From: Theropithecus gelada
Taxonomy: Eukaryota > Chordata > Mammalia > Primates > Cercopithecidae
Direction: 5' to 3'
Assembly (NCBI RefSeq): GCF_003255815.1
Contig: NC_037673.1
Coordinates: 11,363,006 to 11,427,005 of the forward strand
Length of the DNA: 64,000 nucleotides
Part shown: in pieces, positions 1 through 12,600 of the stretch
Position numbering within the stretch: position 1 is the first letter of the stretch
Layout of the letters: the number at the start of each line of letters is the position of its first letter
Translations under genes and position numbers: made by a program
The notes under the pieces: generated by a model
Databases searched by the model: none
Seen by the model: only the letters and a program-made list of their open reading frames with translations
Told to the model about the DNA's origin: nothing

Positions 1-1847
1 ACTCTTCAATAAATAAGATATAAGGGTGATAAGTAAGTATCTTAAAATTGGTCAGTATTACAATTTGTAAATATACCTTAACAAAGCCAACAAAAATTTA
101 ATGCCATCGGTGTTTGCTACAGTTTAAGTACAGATTATACATAAATTTTTCACTGAAATTATGAATATATTCATTTCACTCCAAACATACAATGTTTCTG
201 CTGACAAGTATAGAATGGTATTGTCAGCCTCTTTCAAAGACTGAGTATAAAATAGTAGGTGTCTCAGATACCTAATGTGAAATAAAACATGAGGCCACAA
301 TGCAAAGGCAACCCAACTCAAATGCCAGAACTCATTTGGTCCCAGAGCTTCCCACTGTAAGCTCAGCAAAGGGCCAATTTTCTTCCACCCCCAAGTCTTT
401 CGTTGCACATTGATGCCAACTTGTCCACCTTCCCCTTAATGCTCAGCAGTTTTGCCTTTCACTCCATTTCATTGCATATGTAAGGCTGATTGCTTGTTGT
501 GCTTACTGATTACCTCCTTTAAAGTTTTAAATTGCATTGTTTTAAAAATGAACACTATACTATGTGTGATATTTAGTAATGAGGTAAAACCTAAAACATA
601 AACTTGCAGGTAGGAAAGATTTGCATAATTCATTGAGATTATATGAAACACTATCATATTAGGAATGTACACATTGCTAATTGTAAAATTATATCCCATC
701 AACCATCACAAATTGAAGAGTCAGAGTGTTTAAGTCACTTAAATTGTTAAGTGGTTGAGGCCTGGAATGTGTTTTCAGTTTTGCTAGACACTCTGACTTT
801 GTCTCTGGTGGCTGCCACTGTGTAATTATGTTCTTTCTCCTTAGAGGAGCAAAGACAGCAAGATTAACTCGCTCAGATATAGGAAGCTATGACACCGCAT
901 GTCACATCCACAAAAATATACCTACTCATGCTTTTTCTAAAATGAAATATTTGCTCTACACAAAGCATTAAACTTCACACGCAAATCAGAAAAGTACAAG
1001 AAGAGTTTTACAAGTGTACAAGCACACACAGACACACACAAATGGAAGAACCCATTAGAGTTTTAATTCTAAGTTTTAAAAATTGTGCCAAATTGTTCTT
1101 ATTTCTTCTTTTTTTTTTTTTTTTTTTTTTTGGTGTGCTGGAGGCTCTCTCACTCTTTCTGCTAAGGAGGAACCTTATTTCATCTATTTTCGGCTGCCAG
1201 GTAGAGGATAGATGATGAATAAAATTTGAGCTAATTTGCAGAGGTGTTTGGAAAGCATTTGAAAAATTGCTGGTGATCACTATGCTCCAAAATTGGGTCA
1301 TGAGGAGCAAGTCCCATAAAACAGCTCTTTTGTCTTTTGGATAGATTTATTAACACTGGAAGAACTAGGGAAGTCTGTAAAAAAAAAAAAAAAATGTTTC
1401 TGGACTTTGGCCAAACATCTGAGAGGGCTAGCGGTAGTGTGCTGAAATGCCCTTCTAACTCTCATCACTTCTGATAATTCTTCAAGACCTATCTAGATGT
1501 CCCCAGTTCTGCAAAGCAGACCCTACACAATCCGGGTGGAGTCACCAGCAGCTCTTCAGTGGCTCCACAGAACAAATGCTCTCCATTGTGCCCTTTATCA
1601 GCTGTGTACCACGATGTTTTTAACAATTCGTTTTAACACAGCCTCCTCTATTGGACCATGATTCTATAGTATAACAAAATGTTCAGACTGCATGCAGGCA
1701 TCAATAGATATCTGATGAAAGCTATGGTTGAAATCCTGCAGACAAAATAAAAAAAATTACTATGGGTAACAGTAGATGTAAATAGATAGTTAATGACAAT
1801 GTGGAAATAGTATTTGCTATTTCAAACAATGGGGAGTACCCTTATAG
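1..1847. other. Unassigned intergenic sequence
   Basis: I recognise no gene or repeat family here. The visible structure is a T-rich tract near 1108-1131 and an A15 run near 1380-1394, with short CA-rich stretches around 1022-1040. Open frames reach at most about 100 codons and the longest runs through the homopolymer, so they are not evidence of coding. The homopolymers could be tails of decayed retrotransposons, but the flanks do not let me name one. Confidence 0.5.
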
Positions 1848-2303
1848 CAGTGGTCCCCAGCCTTTTCAGCACCAGGGACCAGTTTCATGGAAGACAATTT
1901 TTCCACAGACTAGGTGGGGGGTGGGTCATGGTTTTGGGATGTTTCAAGTGTGTTACATTTATTGTGCACTTTATTTCTAGTATTACATGCTCATCATTAT
2001 GTAGAATCAGAGAACCCTGAGCCTGTTTTCTGGCAACTAGATGATCCCATCTTGGGGTGATGGGAGACAGTGACAGATCATCAGGCATTAGATTCTCATA
2101 AGGAGCGAGCGACCTAGATCCCTCACATACGAAGTTCACAATAGGGTTCACACACTCATAAGAATCTCTTGCAGCAGCTCATCTGACAGGAGGTGAAGCT
2201 CAGCTTGGCTCACTCACCCACAACTCACCTCTTGCTGTGCGGTCAGGTTCCTAAGAGGCCATGGAGTAGTACCAATCCATGGCCCAGGGGTTGGGGACCC
2301 CTG
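1848..2303 (-). mobile_element. MER1A: MER1A-type non-autonomous hAT (Charlie) DNA transposon, complete
   Basis: This is a fossil cut-and-paste transposon of the hAT-Charlie group with no transposase gene. The left end reads 'cagtggtccccagcc' and the reverse complement of the right end reads 'caggggtccccaacc', so the terminal inverted repeats agree at 13 of 15 positions. The element is flanked by an 8-base target duplication, ccttatag at 1840-1847 and ctttatag at 2304-2311, with one difference; 8 bases is the hAT signature. The interior matches the MER1 consensus as I remember it, including the stretch about a 'gtgatgggagacagtgacag' core near 2057-2076. The orientation assumes the consensus begins with the caggggtcccc end. 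The A subtype is inferred from the length of about 456 bases. Confidence 0.88.
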
Positions 2304-2545
2304 CTTTATAGAATACAACTAACTTTTTAATCAAATTCGTGATGTGGATAGGGATACGTATTATACGGATGACAGAAATAATTCCACACGTTTTCACCAT
2401 GCTGGAATAATGGGTAAATCCAAAAAGACAGATTTTAAACAGGATACATCAAAAAGTCTTAATTTTATATTAAAATATGCAATGGTCCAGGATCAAGACA
2501 CTGAGGCTTAAAAACCATAATATGCATATAAGACCACAAAATAAT
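2304..2545. other. Unassigned spacer
   Basis: AT-rich sequence between the MER1 element and a MIR. I see nothing recognisable in it. Confidence 0.4.
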
Positions 2546-2800
2546 GGATAATGTTCATTAAGCTCTTGTTCTGCATTAGCTTAAGTGGGAAGTGCTTGAC
2601 AAGTATCAGCTAACTCAATTCTCAAAACAGTACAATGTAGCAATATTAGAAGCTGCATGTAAAAGATGAGGCAATTGAAACTCAGAGGGCAGAAGGAACC
2701 TGCCCAAGGTCAGATCAAAGAGTATGTGACACAACATGAGTGTGATCCTCAGCTCTCCAGGGTTAAAATTCCCTATGCTCTTTTCCAGTCAATCACTACT
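2546..2800 (-). repeat. MIR: MIR SINE (antisense)
   Basis: An ancient tRNA-derived SINE in reverse orientation. The diagnostic part is the 'gatgaggcaattgaaactca' block near 2665-2684 followed by 'cctgcccaaggtcagatc', which is the complement of the MIR core around 'gaccttgggca'. Upstream (2590-2640) the 'acaagtatcagctaactcaa' stretch fits the 3' half of MIR in antisense. Ends are approximate because of divergence. Confidence 0.7.
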
Positions 2801-3912
2801 TCCAGCCTCAGCTATAAGCACCATGCTCTACTGATTCTCAAAGCAGTCTGGGAGTTACTTGGCCTCTAAAAAAGTATAAGGCACTATGCTTCATTAGTAG
2901 ATGTATTACGACCACACTAAGAGGGCTGATTGTTCTTCACCACTTTTTGTACTTCTTGTGAAATTATATTTGTCTCAATTATAGTATTCCCAGGATGGGA
3001 AAGTGTCAAAAAAAAAAAAAAAAAAAAAAAAAGGAGTGTTAAAGCTTTTGAGAAGACTTGGAAAAACACAAGGGCCAGCTTGGAATGCAGAGAACCGCAG
3101 ATGCAAATGGCACTTTAACTTTTTGCATGCCTCTGGGTGATGGGACAAAAGCTGGCAGGAAAGACTTTTCAGCAATTAGAAATGTCTAAAACTAAATAGA
3201 CAAATTTGTGAGACAATCAATTCCTCTCTACTGGGAACCATTTTTGCGGAAGGTAGATGACACATAATTGGGAGTGGCATGGGGCTAGCAGATTTGACCA
3301 GGTGACTGCAAGTTCCTTTCCTGCTCTAGGGATCCGTACCTTTAGTGATCAACGACCCAGGCAGCAGAACAAATGAAAATGTTGGAGCTATGCTTCAATA
3401 ACTAATTTCCATGTCAACATTTGTGAGTAATGTATATCAAGCATTTCTTACAGTTACTGACGATTAGCCTTGTTGCCACTGCCTAACCCAGAAGAGTTAA
3501 ACAACAACAACAACAAAAAACTCATGCAAGAGACAATAAGCCTCTTAAATAAGGACAGAAGATACACAGGAGGTAGAACAGATTTATCTGGTGTCTGCTA
3601 TGATAGCTGTTTTCTACAGGTGGTTCATGAACCCCACTCCCGACCCCTGGCATCTCATTAAAATTCTCCAGGTCACTAAAAGTGATAACAGCATTTGTTT
3701 AGGAAGAATGTATTTTCACCCCTGAAACAGAAGAGTTTGAACATATCAAATAAAAACTACCAGCAATTAGAGGAGAGATCACGACATAAACAGCCAAAGA
3801 TGGAGTAACACCACTGGTGAGTTTTCAGCATTTACAGCTTTATACATTTTATGTTTCATTTGTAGGTACGTGTTGTTCGTATCTGAATACAAGTTCATTT
3901 CCTATTTTATTT
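2801..3912. other. Unassigned sequence with A-tract and (AAC)n
   Basis: No gene seen. There is an A-rich tract near 3008-3032 and a short (CAA)n stretch near 3499-3516. The longest frame is about 66 codons and crosses the homopolymer. No repeat family is recognised with confidence. Confidence 0.45.
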
Positions 3913-4068
3913 TATTTTAGGTTTTTCAGAGACATGGTCTTGCTCTGTTGCCTAGGCTGGAGTGCCGTAGTGCCATCATAGCTCACTACAGCCTTCAACT
4001 CCTGGGCTCAAGCAATACTCCCACCTCAGCCTCCCAAAGTGCTGGGATTACAGGCATGAACCACCTCA
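3913..4068 (-). repeat. FLAM: Free left Alu monomer (FLAM-like), antisense
   Basis: Only one Alu arm is present. The sequence runs from the antisense 'gagacatggtcttgctctgt' start through 'cctcccaaagtgctgggatt' and 'acaggcatgaaccacc', with no second monomer or middle linker. This is the structure of the fossil monomers that preceded dimeric Alu. The T-rich (TTTTA)n stretch at 3900-3920 is the antisense tail. A deletion of the right arm from an old AluJ is a less likely alternative. Confidence 0.75.
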
Positions 4069-4102
4069 TGGCCTCACTCATTATTTGGCCTCACTCATTA
4101 TT
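4069..4102. repeat. 17-base perfect tandem duplication
   Basis: The unit tggcctcactcattatt occurs twice head to tail, at 4069-4085 and 4086-4102, directly against the end of the Alu monomer. This looks like a small slippage or template-switch duplication, or partly a target duplication that became tandem. Confidence 0.9.
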
Positions 4103-4929
4103 TTAACATACCATTGGTCTCCAAATAAAACAGGCTATGATATGTCATGCTTTAATTGTTGAAAAAATGCTAATTAAAAGTACTTGAAAGTTAAAATGCC
4201 TCATTTTATAGAGGGAAAAAAGTAAACTTTTTTCCCCAAATAGTAATGCACTCTAGCATATTTAATATGTTTCTTAAATGTTCCATATGGTTTTCTACTT
4301 ATACGTGCATCTTTGAAAAAGACATACTGTGACTTTTATTTCTCATTCTATTTCCTATTTTTCTCACTCAACACTGTGCTTCTGAGTCCCTGCATCTGCA
4401 GAGAGACATAACTCATTACCTTGGGCCAATGTATAATTCCCCATGTGCTACACTTTATTCCTTGAGGGATCTCATAGCTCTTTCAATGCACACAGTGCTG
4501 TGATAAATGTCTGCTACACACATCTCCTTGTGATCCTTAGGAGGATGTCTCTAGTAATGCACACCAGAGTGGACTGCAGGACACTGGGCAACACGCAGAC
4601 TGAATCTCTTCAATTCAGTCCACTGGCTTCTGGAGGGACTGACCAGCAAACGCCGCAACCGGGAGTGCAGGTGTTTCTGGTTCCCCAATCCTTGAAAGCA
4701 TCTGGTATCTTTTGACCTTTGGCAAATCAATTGGTGTAAAGAGGTCTTCTTTTTCTTAAACTGCATGCAGAAATCACTACGAAGAATTCTACTTTGGTTT
4801 GGTAACTTAACCATTTATGTGCTTTGCTTGGTTTTCCATTAGGATAAGCTTTTCCTTTATTGACACTGTTTTCTTATATATCCTAGTTCTTAGGATATCC
4901 TGCTGTCAAATAATCCTACTGTCAACAAT
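4103..4929. other. Unassigned sequence
   Basis: AT-rich sequence without a recognised gene or repeat. Frames of up to 90 codons on the two strands overlap each other near 4443-4814 and show no domain or codon signal. Confidence 0.4.
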
Positions 4930-5208
4930 CACACCTGTAATCCCAGCACTTTGGGAGGCCGAGGCAGGTGGATCTCCTGAGGTCAGGAGTTCAAGACCAG
5001 CCTAGCCAACATGGTGAAATGGCATCTCTAGTAAAAATGCAAAAAAAAAAATTAGCCGGGTGTGGTGGTAGGTGTCTGTAACCCCAGCTACTCAGGAGGC
5101 TGAGACAGGAGAATCACTTGAACTTGGGAGGCAGAGGTTGCAGTGAGCCAAGGTCATGCCAAGAGTGAAACTCCGTCTCAAAAAAAAAAAAAAAAAACAA
5201 ACCAAAAA
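4930..5208 (+). repeat. AluS: AluS, 5'-truncated with internal deletion
   Basis: A dimeric Alu in the forward direction. It lacks about the first 20 bases and starts at 'acacctgtaatcccagcact'. It has the middle A-rich linker near 5040-5050, the right arm with 'ttgcagtgagcc', and an A tail at about 5180-5197. About 30 bases that normally cover the 'ccactgcactccagcc' segment are missing between 'aggtcatgcc' and 'aagagtgaaact'. The subfamily is inferred from the ctgaggtcaggagttcaagacc pattern. Confidence 0.88.
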
Positions 5209-6555
5209 AATACATAAATAATCACATCTTCTCCCAGTCACCTGTTTAATACATCTCTTAACTCTTCAGATTGTCCTTCACTAAACAGAAATATTAATTT
5301 TGATATAGTAATATAATGTCACTTTTTCCCCTTAGGATTTTCCTTCCTGGGGAAAAGAAAGTCCATTCAATAAAGCTTTTCCAATCTTGCTGTCATTAAG
5401 ATATTCTCCAATATGTTATTCTAGACATTTCATAGGTGATTACTTTTCACATTTAGGTCTTTAAAACATTGAAAGTTTTATAGGATCTTTCCATGACAAG
5501 CCAGGTTTCTGTACAAGGTTATGCTACCTTTATCACACATCAAGTAAACATATATTCATGGGGATACTTTCTGGACTCCTCTGTAGCAAGGATCTATGCC
5601 TTATCCTAAAGACTATACACACACTTTACTACTATAAAAATTTTCTTATTATTTGATAAGGAGAGGTCCTACTATTTTAATTGTATATATGAAAGATAAG
5701 ATACTTAAGTTTAAAACATTCTGTTCTATATTTTACAACATCCAATTAAAACATTAAGTTCTTGGTAATATTCAGCTAGATTTTAGAACACATTATTAAG
5801 TTTGTCCAAAGACATCCAAGTATTATGGATGAAGACTCTATTCACTATATTTGCTCTGAAAAATAAAGTTCAATTTTTAATATAAGGGAACACTTATAAG
5901 GCTGAAAATTTTTTACCATTAAAATCTGATGCCAAGACACAGGTTTCTCATTTTTAAAATAAAATGGATGGACAAGATGATGCTGAAGGTCTATGTAAGC
6001 TCTAAAATTTTTATGTGCCTATAAAAATCACCCACATAGAAATTTCAGTGGAAAAAGGCCATTTCCATGTCTTTATTTTTGGACAAATTTCCTAGAAGGT
6101 AGGTTTTACTTGTACATTCACCTTCATGCTTTGTCTCAAACATCTGTGCACCAACTGAGAATACAGAAACATCCTTCACTGCCAAGTAGGTCACTTAAAA
6201 AATTAAACAGCAAAAATAACACCGAAGAAATTCTGTGTAAAATTAATACCTAAAAATGTTTCGAGATTGAGGTGAGCAATTTAATAAAATATGAGCTAAA
6301 TGGATTGGATATATCTCATCAAACAAAATTAGTATTTCTAAGAGAATGCTGTCATTTTTATTGCAAATAACTATTTTAATAATATTATGTATGATATCAC
6401 TTAAAAATAATACTTGTATCTTAGAGTTATGCCAGTTTTTCCTTGAGACGAAACTGAGTTTCTTCAGATATTTTAGAGAAAATCTATTCCAAAATGTACA
6501 CATTTTTTAGAGGCTATTAAAAATACTATCCCATTATTACTATTTAAAAATAAGA
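5209..6555. other. Unassigned AT-rich sequence
   Basis: No gene, RNA or repeat recognised. Very AT-rich, with an 86-codon frame on the minus strand near 6243-6503 that has no recognisable features. Confidence 0.4.
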
Positions 6556-7160
6556 CCACATTACACACTCACTAGAATTGCTGCAATAAAGACAGATAAT
6601 AACAAATGTTGCTCAGGATATAGAAAAATTAACACACATACATAACCGGTAGGAATGTAAAATGAGAGAGCCACTTCGAAAGACAGTCTGGTAATATCTT
6701 AGAAGTTAAACAGAAACTCACCATACCCAGAAAATATGCTCTTATGAATTAACCCATGAAAAGTGAAAATTTATGTCCCCACAAAGACATGGATGCCAAC
6801 GTTCACAGAAGCATTATTCATAATAGCCTGAAACTAGAAAAATTAATGTTCACTGGGTAAATGAAATGTAGAATATCTATACAACGGGATACCATTCAGC
6901 GATGGAATGGAAGGAGCTACCGATACATGTGAACACATGGGTGTCTCTCACTAACATTATAAGGGCAAGAAGCCAGAGGCAAATGATTACCTATTGTATG
7001 ATTCCATATTTATAAAATATCTAGGAAACGCAAACTTACAGAGTCAGAAAGCACATCAGTGGTTGCTTAGAGCTGAGGCTGGGAGAGTGATTGACTGGAA
7101 AAGAGCATAGGGAACTTTTTAGGGTAATGCAAAGGCTCTGAAACTGGATTCTGGTAAGGA
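6556..7160 (+). mobile_element. L1M: Old L1 (L1M-type) 3' end fragment
   Basis: An old, 5'-truncated LINE-1. The recognisable order is the ORF2 C-terminal coding remnant ('ttcataatagcctgaaacta' near 6817-6836, 'aatatctatacaacgggata' near 6872-6891), then 'gattccatatttataaaat' and 'cacatcagtggttgcttaga', which are typical of L1MC/L1ME 3' UTRs. Stops and indels break every frame, so it has no coding capacity. It lies head to tail with the HAL1/L1M relic that follows, which has the same orientation. They may be separate insertions. Confidence 0.75.
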
Positions 7161-8448
7161 AGCACCTAGAAAAATGGCAGTATGAGGAGATCCAAGGTTC
7201 CTTTTCCAATGAAACAATCATAATTGGTAAGAATCATTAAAAATTATTTAAAGTCTCTGGAAACTGCTTTAAGAACACATAGCAAATAGAGACACATTTA
7301 CTCAAGATAACCAACTTAATCTTGGAGGGAAGAGAGGCTGTGGCATTTGAGCCACAACACACTCCTTTTTGCTCATCAGTGTGAGAGAAGCTGTACTCTA
7401 CTTTGACTGGTTGGTTCAAGAACACAAGGTTCACTCTCTCACCACCTCCAAGTATAGAGCTATGCAGTTTTCCACCAGAGTTTCTCATCCTCCACAGCTC
7501 CATGTTGTAGAAGCTCCCTTTCAGATAAATATGATTGAGAGGTATAGGGCACCCTTCTTTCACCCAGGCCCTATGTGCAGTGGAAGCTCTCCCCTGCTGC
7601 AGCAAGCTAAGACTAATGACTCTGATTGGCCTTGCCCCAGCTTGCTCCTCAGGAGACTCTATGCTGGGAGGAGGAAGTTTACCATCCAGTCCCATCCCCA
7701 CTTACAGAGCAGGAGGGCGATTCCAAGACATGGGCCATGTCCCAGCCCCCAGCTCCAGAGAAGTGGTGTAAATGTGTTGCCTGGGAGGACAGGCAAGGCA
7801 TATAAACAGAGAGTTCCAGTGCTCTCCTTAATGGGAACGGCTATATTTAAAATACAGCATACAGAACTTAAGTCCGAGTGTTTTTTTAAAACAATGAAGC
7901 TCTTGGCGTTGAACAATTAAGAGAAGAATGGCAGCTCCATGATAGCAATAAATGAAATGACAAATGACCTAGAAGTTAGAAGTTTTCTAGAAGGATCTAA
8001 GAAAGAGATAGCTAAGATGATCCCTCCTGTAGTTGGAAGAATTCTCAGAGACTAGCAGTTAGTGAAGGTTAAGTGAGTATGATAGCAATAGAGGTATAAC
8101 AGCAAGAAGCTTCACAGCGGGATGAAAAATCAAAAGAGACAGTGACAGACAGTCCAGCTAAAACCAGTCAACCTGGGGTGCTGGAGTGAGGAGGACATTA
8201 AGGAAGACTGTGTACCCGCCTAAGGATGCAACCTCTGAGGAGTGACAGCAGAAGCGGAACAGAGAAAACAGACCTCAATAAACTATTCCAGTCAAGTTAC
8301 CAAATAAATAAACAACAGAAACAACAAGCACAGGTTGTAGGGTGGTCAGTAGTCAGAGTAGCTTCAATACGTTATCTAAAATGTGCAGCTTTCAACCAAA
8401 AAATTATGAGTCACCCAATGAAACAGGAAAGTGTGACCCATATAAAGG

Positions 8449-8483
<35 letters not shown>

Positions 8484-9325
8484 CCAGACATTAGAAACTG
8501 CCTCTGAAGCAGCCTAGCTGGTAGATTTAGGAGATGAAGATTGCAAAGCAGCTTTTTAAATATGTTCCAAGAACTAAAGGAAACCATGCTTAAAGAATTA
8601 AAGGAATACATGATGATGACTTATCAAATATAGGATGTTAATAAAAACAGAAATTATTAAAACATAAATCAAAGGAAAATTTTGGAGTTGAGAAGTATGA
8701 TAACTGAGATGAAAAACTCACTAGAGGGAATCCACAGTGAAGTTAAGCTGGAATAAGAAAATCTCAGTGTACTTGAAGAAACACCAGTAGAGATTATGCA
8801 ACCTGAACAGTATGAAGAAGAAAATAAATTGAACAGAGCCTCAGAGAAATGTGGGACACTATTTGGCACTCTAACATGCAGGTAATGGGACCACCAGAGA
8901 GGCAGGAGAGAGACGGAAGGCATGAAAATATCAAATGAATAATTGTTGTAAACTTTCCATATTCAATGGGAAACATCAATCTTCACATCCAAGAAGCTCA
9001 ATAACTGAAAATAGAATGAACACAGAGATCCATATCCAGACATATCAGAGTTAAAACGTTGAAAGTGAAAGACAATGAAAAATCTTGAAGGCAGCAACAG
9101 AAAAATCACTCCTCCTTAACAAAAGAATGCCAACGAAATTAACAATTGACTTCTCACCAACATCAATGAAGGCAACAAGGGAGTGGGATGAAATATTCAA
9201 AGGAAACATACCGGAAACTAACTACGGAGCCCCAAATTAGATGAAGAAAAAAAAATGAGAAAATTGAAGGAAGATACAGAAAATTCAGCAATATTAGTTG
9301 AAGATTTCAATATCCCATTTAAAAT
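7161..9325 (+). mobile_element. HAL1: HAL1 / old L1M relic: 5' UTR and ORF1-type region
   Basis: This looks like an ancient half-LINE-1 or L1M 5' portion. The start, near 7165, has an 'aaaaatggcagtatgaggag' motif like old L1 5' UTRs. From about 8500 to 9210 the sequence follows an L1 ORF1 reading: a Lys/Glu-rich coiled-coil stretch ('gaactaaaggaaaccatgct'), then 'agcctcagagaaatgtggga' and 'cacatccaagaagctcaata', which correspond to the RNA-recognition and C-terminal parts of ORF1p. Frames are broken and no ORF2 follows. A (CAA)n tract lies at 8450-8484. The 183-codon frame at 7369-7920 lies in the 5' non-coding part and is probably chance. HAL1 versus L1ME cannot be settled by eye. Confidence 0.65.
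8450..8484. repeat. (CAA)n microsatellite
   Basis: An almost pure run of about eleven CAA units inside the HAL1/L1M relic. Translated, it gives a polyglutamine stretch in one frame and polycysteine on the other strand; these are artefacts. Confidence 0.95.
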
Positions 9326-9332
9326 ATTAGAT

Positions 9333-9627
9333 AGGCCAGGCACGGTGGCTCACACCTGTAATCCCTGCACTTTCGGAGGCCAAGGTGGACGGATCACAAG
9401 GTCAGGAGTTTGAGACAACCCTGGCCAACATAGTGAAACCCCATCTCTACTAAAAATATAAAAATTAGCCAGGCATAGTGGCAGGTGCCTGTAATCCCGG
9501 CTTCTCCGGAGGCTGGGGCAGGATAATTTCTTGAACCTGGGAGGCACAGTTTGCAGTGAGCCACAAATGTACAAATGTACTCCAGTCTGGGTGATAGAAT
9601 GAGGCTCTGTCTCAAAAAGAAAAAATT
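9333..9627 (+). repeat. AluS: AluS
   Basis: A full-length dimeric Alu in the forward direction. It starts 'ggccaggcacggtggctcac' and has a left arm with 'gtcaggagtttgagac', the middle linker 'taaaaatataaaaattagcc' and a right arm that ends in an interrupted A tail (aaaaagaaaaa). Many CpG sites have decayed, and there is a short 'acaaatgt' tandem near 9563-9578. S-type age is inferred. Confidence 0.9.
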
Positions 9628-12600
9628 AGTAAAACTTGATAGAAACGTAGATCAGTAGACTAGAATGGAAGGCCCATAAATAAACCTGGACATCTTTCTT
9701 CTTCCAGTGTGAACTAGTATTTGAGGCTTCAGTGGTTTGGAGTGGATAGTGGTATAGTTCATCTTCTCATACCTGATGTTTTTTCTTGGGTGTTGTCCAA
9801 GGATAGAAGAAGAGAAAGATGTTTCCTTCTGAGGTTATCATTGAGAGAGGGTGATCTTCTCATTAACTGTAAACCCAGGAACAATTCCACCATGGGAAGT
9901 GGGAAGATGTGCTGGGTATCATGCACTTCCAAAATCTTGAGAAGGGTCTCTGTGTAAGTTGGTGGAAAGTGAGAACTCACGAGAGACATGGCCCCAAGCA
10001 GCATCCATTGGCTGATTTCCCCCCTCGTGACATCTGTTTCTATTTTCTGTCCAATACCCAGTTGACAGAATCAGGCTCATGCTTCTCATGCACACAGCTC
10101 TCTGTCCCATGAGTCAGCAGTGCCCATTTATCCAGCCACCCCAATTTCAACTATCCTTTTCCCCAACTCTTGGGCATTTGGCCACCATAAGTCAAGTCTT
10201 CTCTACATTCAAAGGACTATATACTCATCAGAAAGAGAGAAGGTTACCCTTTTCTTTATCTGGTTGTACATAATGCCATATTTTCCCAATATTCTTTTTC
10301 AGCCCCAGGGGAACGTGAGCAAGACGACAGGCACACACACAGCCATGGAGCAGGGTGGCCGTCTCCCCTTCCTGGAAAGCACCTCAACTTCAGAATTGCT
10401 TCTCTTGAGGATTCACAGTTGAGAATTTTAGAGAGCAGAAGTCAGAAAAATACTTTCTGCTCCATGGGGATATGAAGGGCATGGATGGGCTCTGGACTTT
10501 CTTCTCAATCTCAATCCCATGCATGATTTCTCCAGTTCTGCCTCTAGTTCTTGCTCTTGAGGATGAGGAGGTGACAAACCAGGAGACTCTCATTTAAAAA
10601 CCAGAGTTCTCAATAGGGTGCTCTTTCTATGCAATCCCACACTGAGTTTTGAAAGTCAGATCAGGAAAGTTGAATATTTTACTGTTTTAAGTAGGTGGCA
10701 GTTACACAAAAGATAAGATGAAATAGCCCAGAAAGTATGTAAAAAGCAACACGAAGATTCAGAGTAGAACTCCAGCACACTGTAATATTTAAGAGAAAGG
10801 TGGAAGAAAATGAGCCAATGATGGAGAGCAGAAGAATCTTAGAAAAGAGGGAGCACAGAAAACATGATGCTAGAAAATCTGGAGTGAAAAACCATTTCCT
10901 AAAGGTGCAGCTTGTGGTATCAGATGGTGAGAATATGTCAAGTAGCTTCAGAAATGAAAATGGTCCATTATTTTTTGGCAGCCTGAAGATTATGAACCTT
11001 TAGAGCAATTTTAATGTCATCTAGTGGGCAGAAGATACAGGCAATGGGTTGAAAGATCAATATAAAATGAGAAATTAGAGGCAGGGATTATACAGCACTC
11101 TTTTAGGACATTTGGTGTTAAGGCAAGGGGAGGATAGCTTCATAAAATATAAGCAAAGATTTTTTTTTTCTTCTGTAAACTGAGGATGGAAGAAATGACT
11201 TGGGCATGTTTTTAGGTAAAGAACATGGAGTAGTGCAAAGAGAGTTTTTAAAAAATTGAGAAACAAGATGGAATATAAAGCAAGATTTGGAAGAATATGG
11301 AACAAAAATGAGTGTGGGAGTTTGTGTGGTTAAATGTTATCTTTAGAAAGAAGAAGGCATCACCCATAAGAGGGGGGTAATAATCAGAGAGAACAGTGAG
11401 AAACTGGAGTCCTACTACTAAGCATGAGGAAGCAAAAAAGAATGGAAACTTAAAGGGAAGCAGAAGATGAAGGACAAGAAATGGAGCTCCTCAGGAGCAA
11501 GGACATAATTTCACAGGAGTTTTAAGAGCAGATAAGACGGGAGTGGATGAACATTGATAACTTCTGAAGGGATGTTAGGGATAAGGCATTTCCATTCCTA
11601 TTACTGTCCTCTAGAGCTCTCCATATTTCTCCAAATCCTTTTTTCAGATTTGCCACAACTTCTCAACCACATCTGTATATTCTAATTAAACATGCATGTC
11701 TTATTGCCAACATTCTAACATTTTTTTTGTCTGCCCTTTTATTTCTGTACTATAGTAAATCAGTCCTGAACATTCTACATAGGAAAGAATATCTTTTTTT
11801 TTCCTTATAACATAGATGGGCTTTTCTTTAACCCCTTGTTTTCAGGCCCCCTTTCAGTCTTGCCTTGCAGACACACTGCCTGGGGAACCTGAAACCTTTA
11901 TGTGTTCTATTAGCAGATTAGCTCCCACCCCTACTCCTTAATACCAGCTTCCACTCCTACTCTTTAATGCCAGCATGCATTTTGGAGTATCTTTTTCTTC
12001 TACCTTATATCACAACTGAAAGCTCTTACACTAATTTCCAGTCTTATAGAAATGTGTTCAAATGTCTTATTTCCTAAGGCCCTCCAAGCATCAATGGTTT
12101 AATCCCCCCACCCTGCCCCCACACACACACATTCATGATTCTACAGTAACTTGAATGGAATTCTAGAGAGAAGAAAATAAAAATGAGGAAAACTTACCCC
12201 CTTAAATAAGCACCATAAACAATCCTAGGAGACATGAGCTATTTATTTTGTATATCATACTTCTAATGAGCACCAAATAAGCACACACCCACTTAAGCTG
12301 TTTCTATGTTGCCTATAGGATATAGCTATAACTATTGTCAGTCTCAAACCTCTGCCTGCTCCAGAATCATTGTTCAGGTAACTGTACCTGGAAATAATCT
12401 TGTCTTCTCTTTCCTCTCATTCCAGAATAAAATATCTATTAAAATAGGAAGTAAACGCATGAAGAAATATCGTGCTTTGTTATCTCTCTCCAGATCCTGA
12501 ATATAACAGATTTCATGTCCTTAGTAATTATGGAAATAAAACTTTTACTGGAAATAAAATACAAAATAAGGGGGAGGGGGGAAGTCATCCAAATGGCTAA

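Noticed and set aside
7369..7920. 183-codon open frame, the longest in the window
   Set aside because: It lies in the 5' non-coding part of a HAL1/L1M relic, overlaps a 154-codon frame on the other strand, and has no recognised domain. I take it as chance.
8226..8507. Polyglutamine-ending open frame
   Set aside because: The glutamines are the translation of a (CAA)n microsatellite inside an old L1-type relic.
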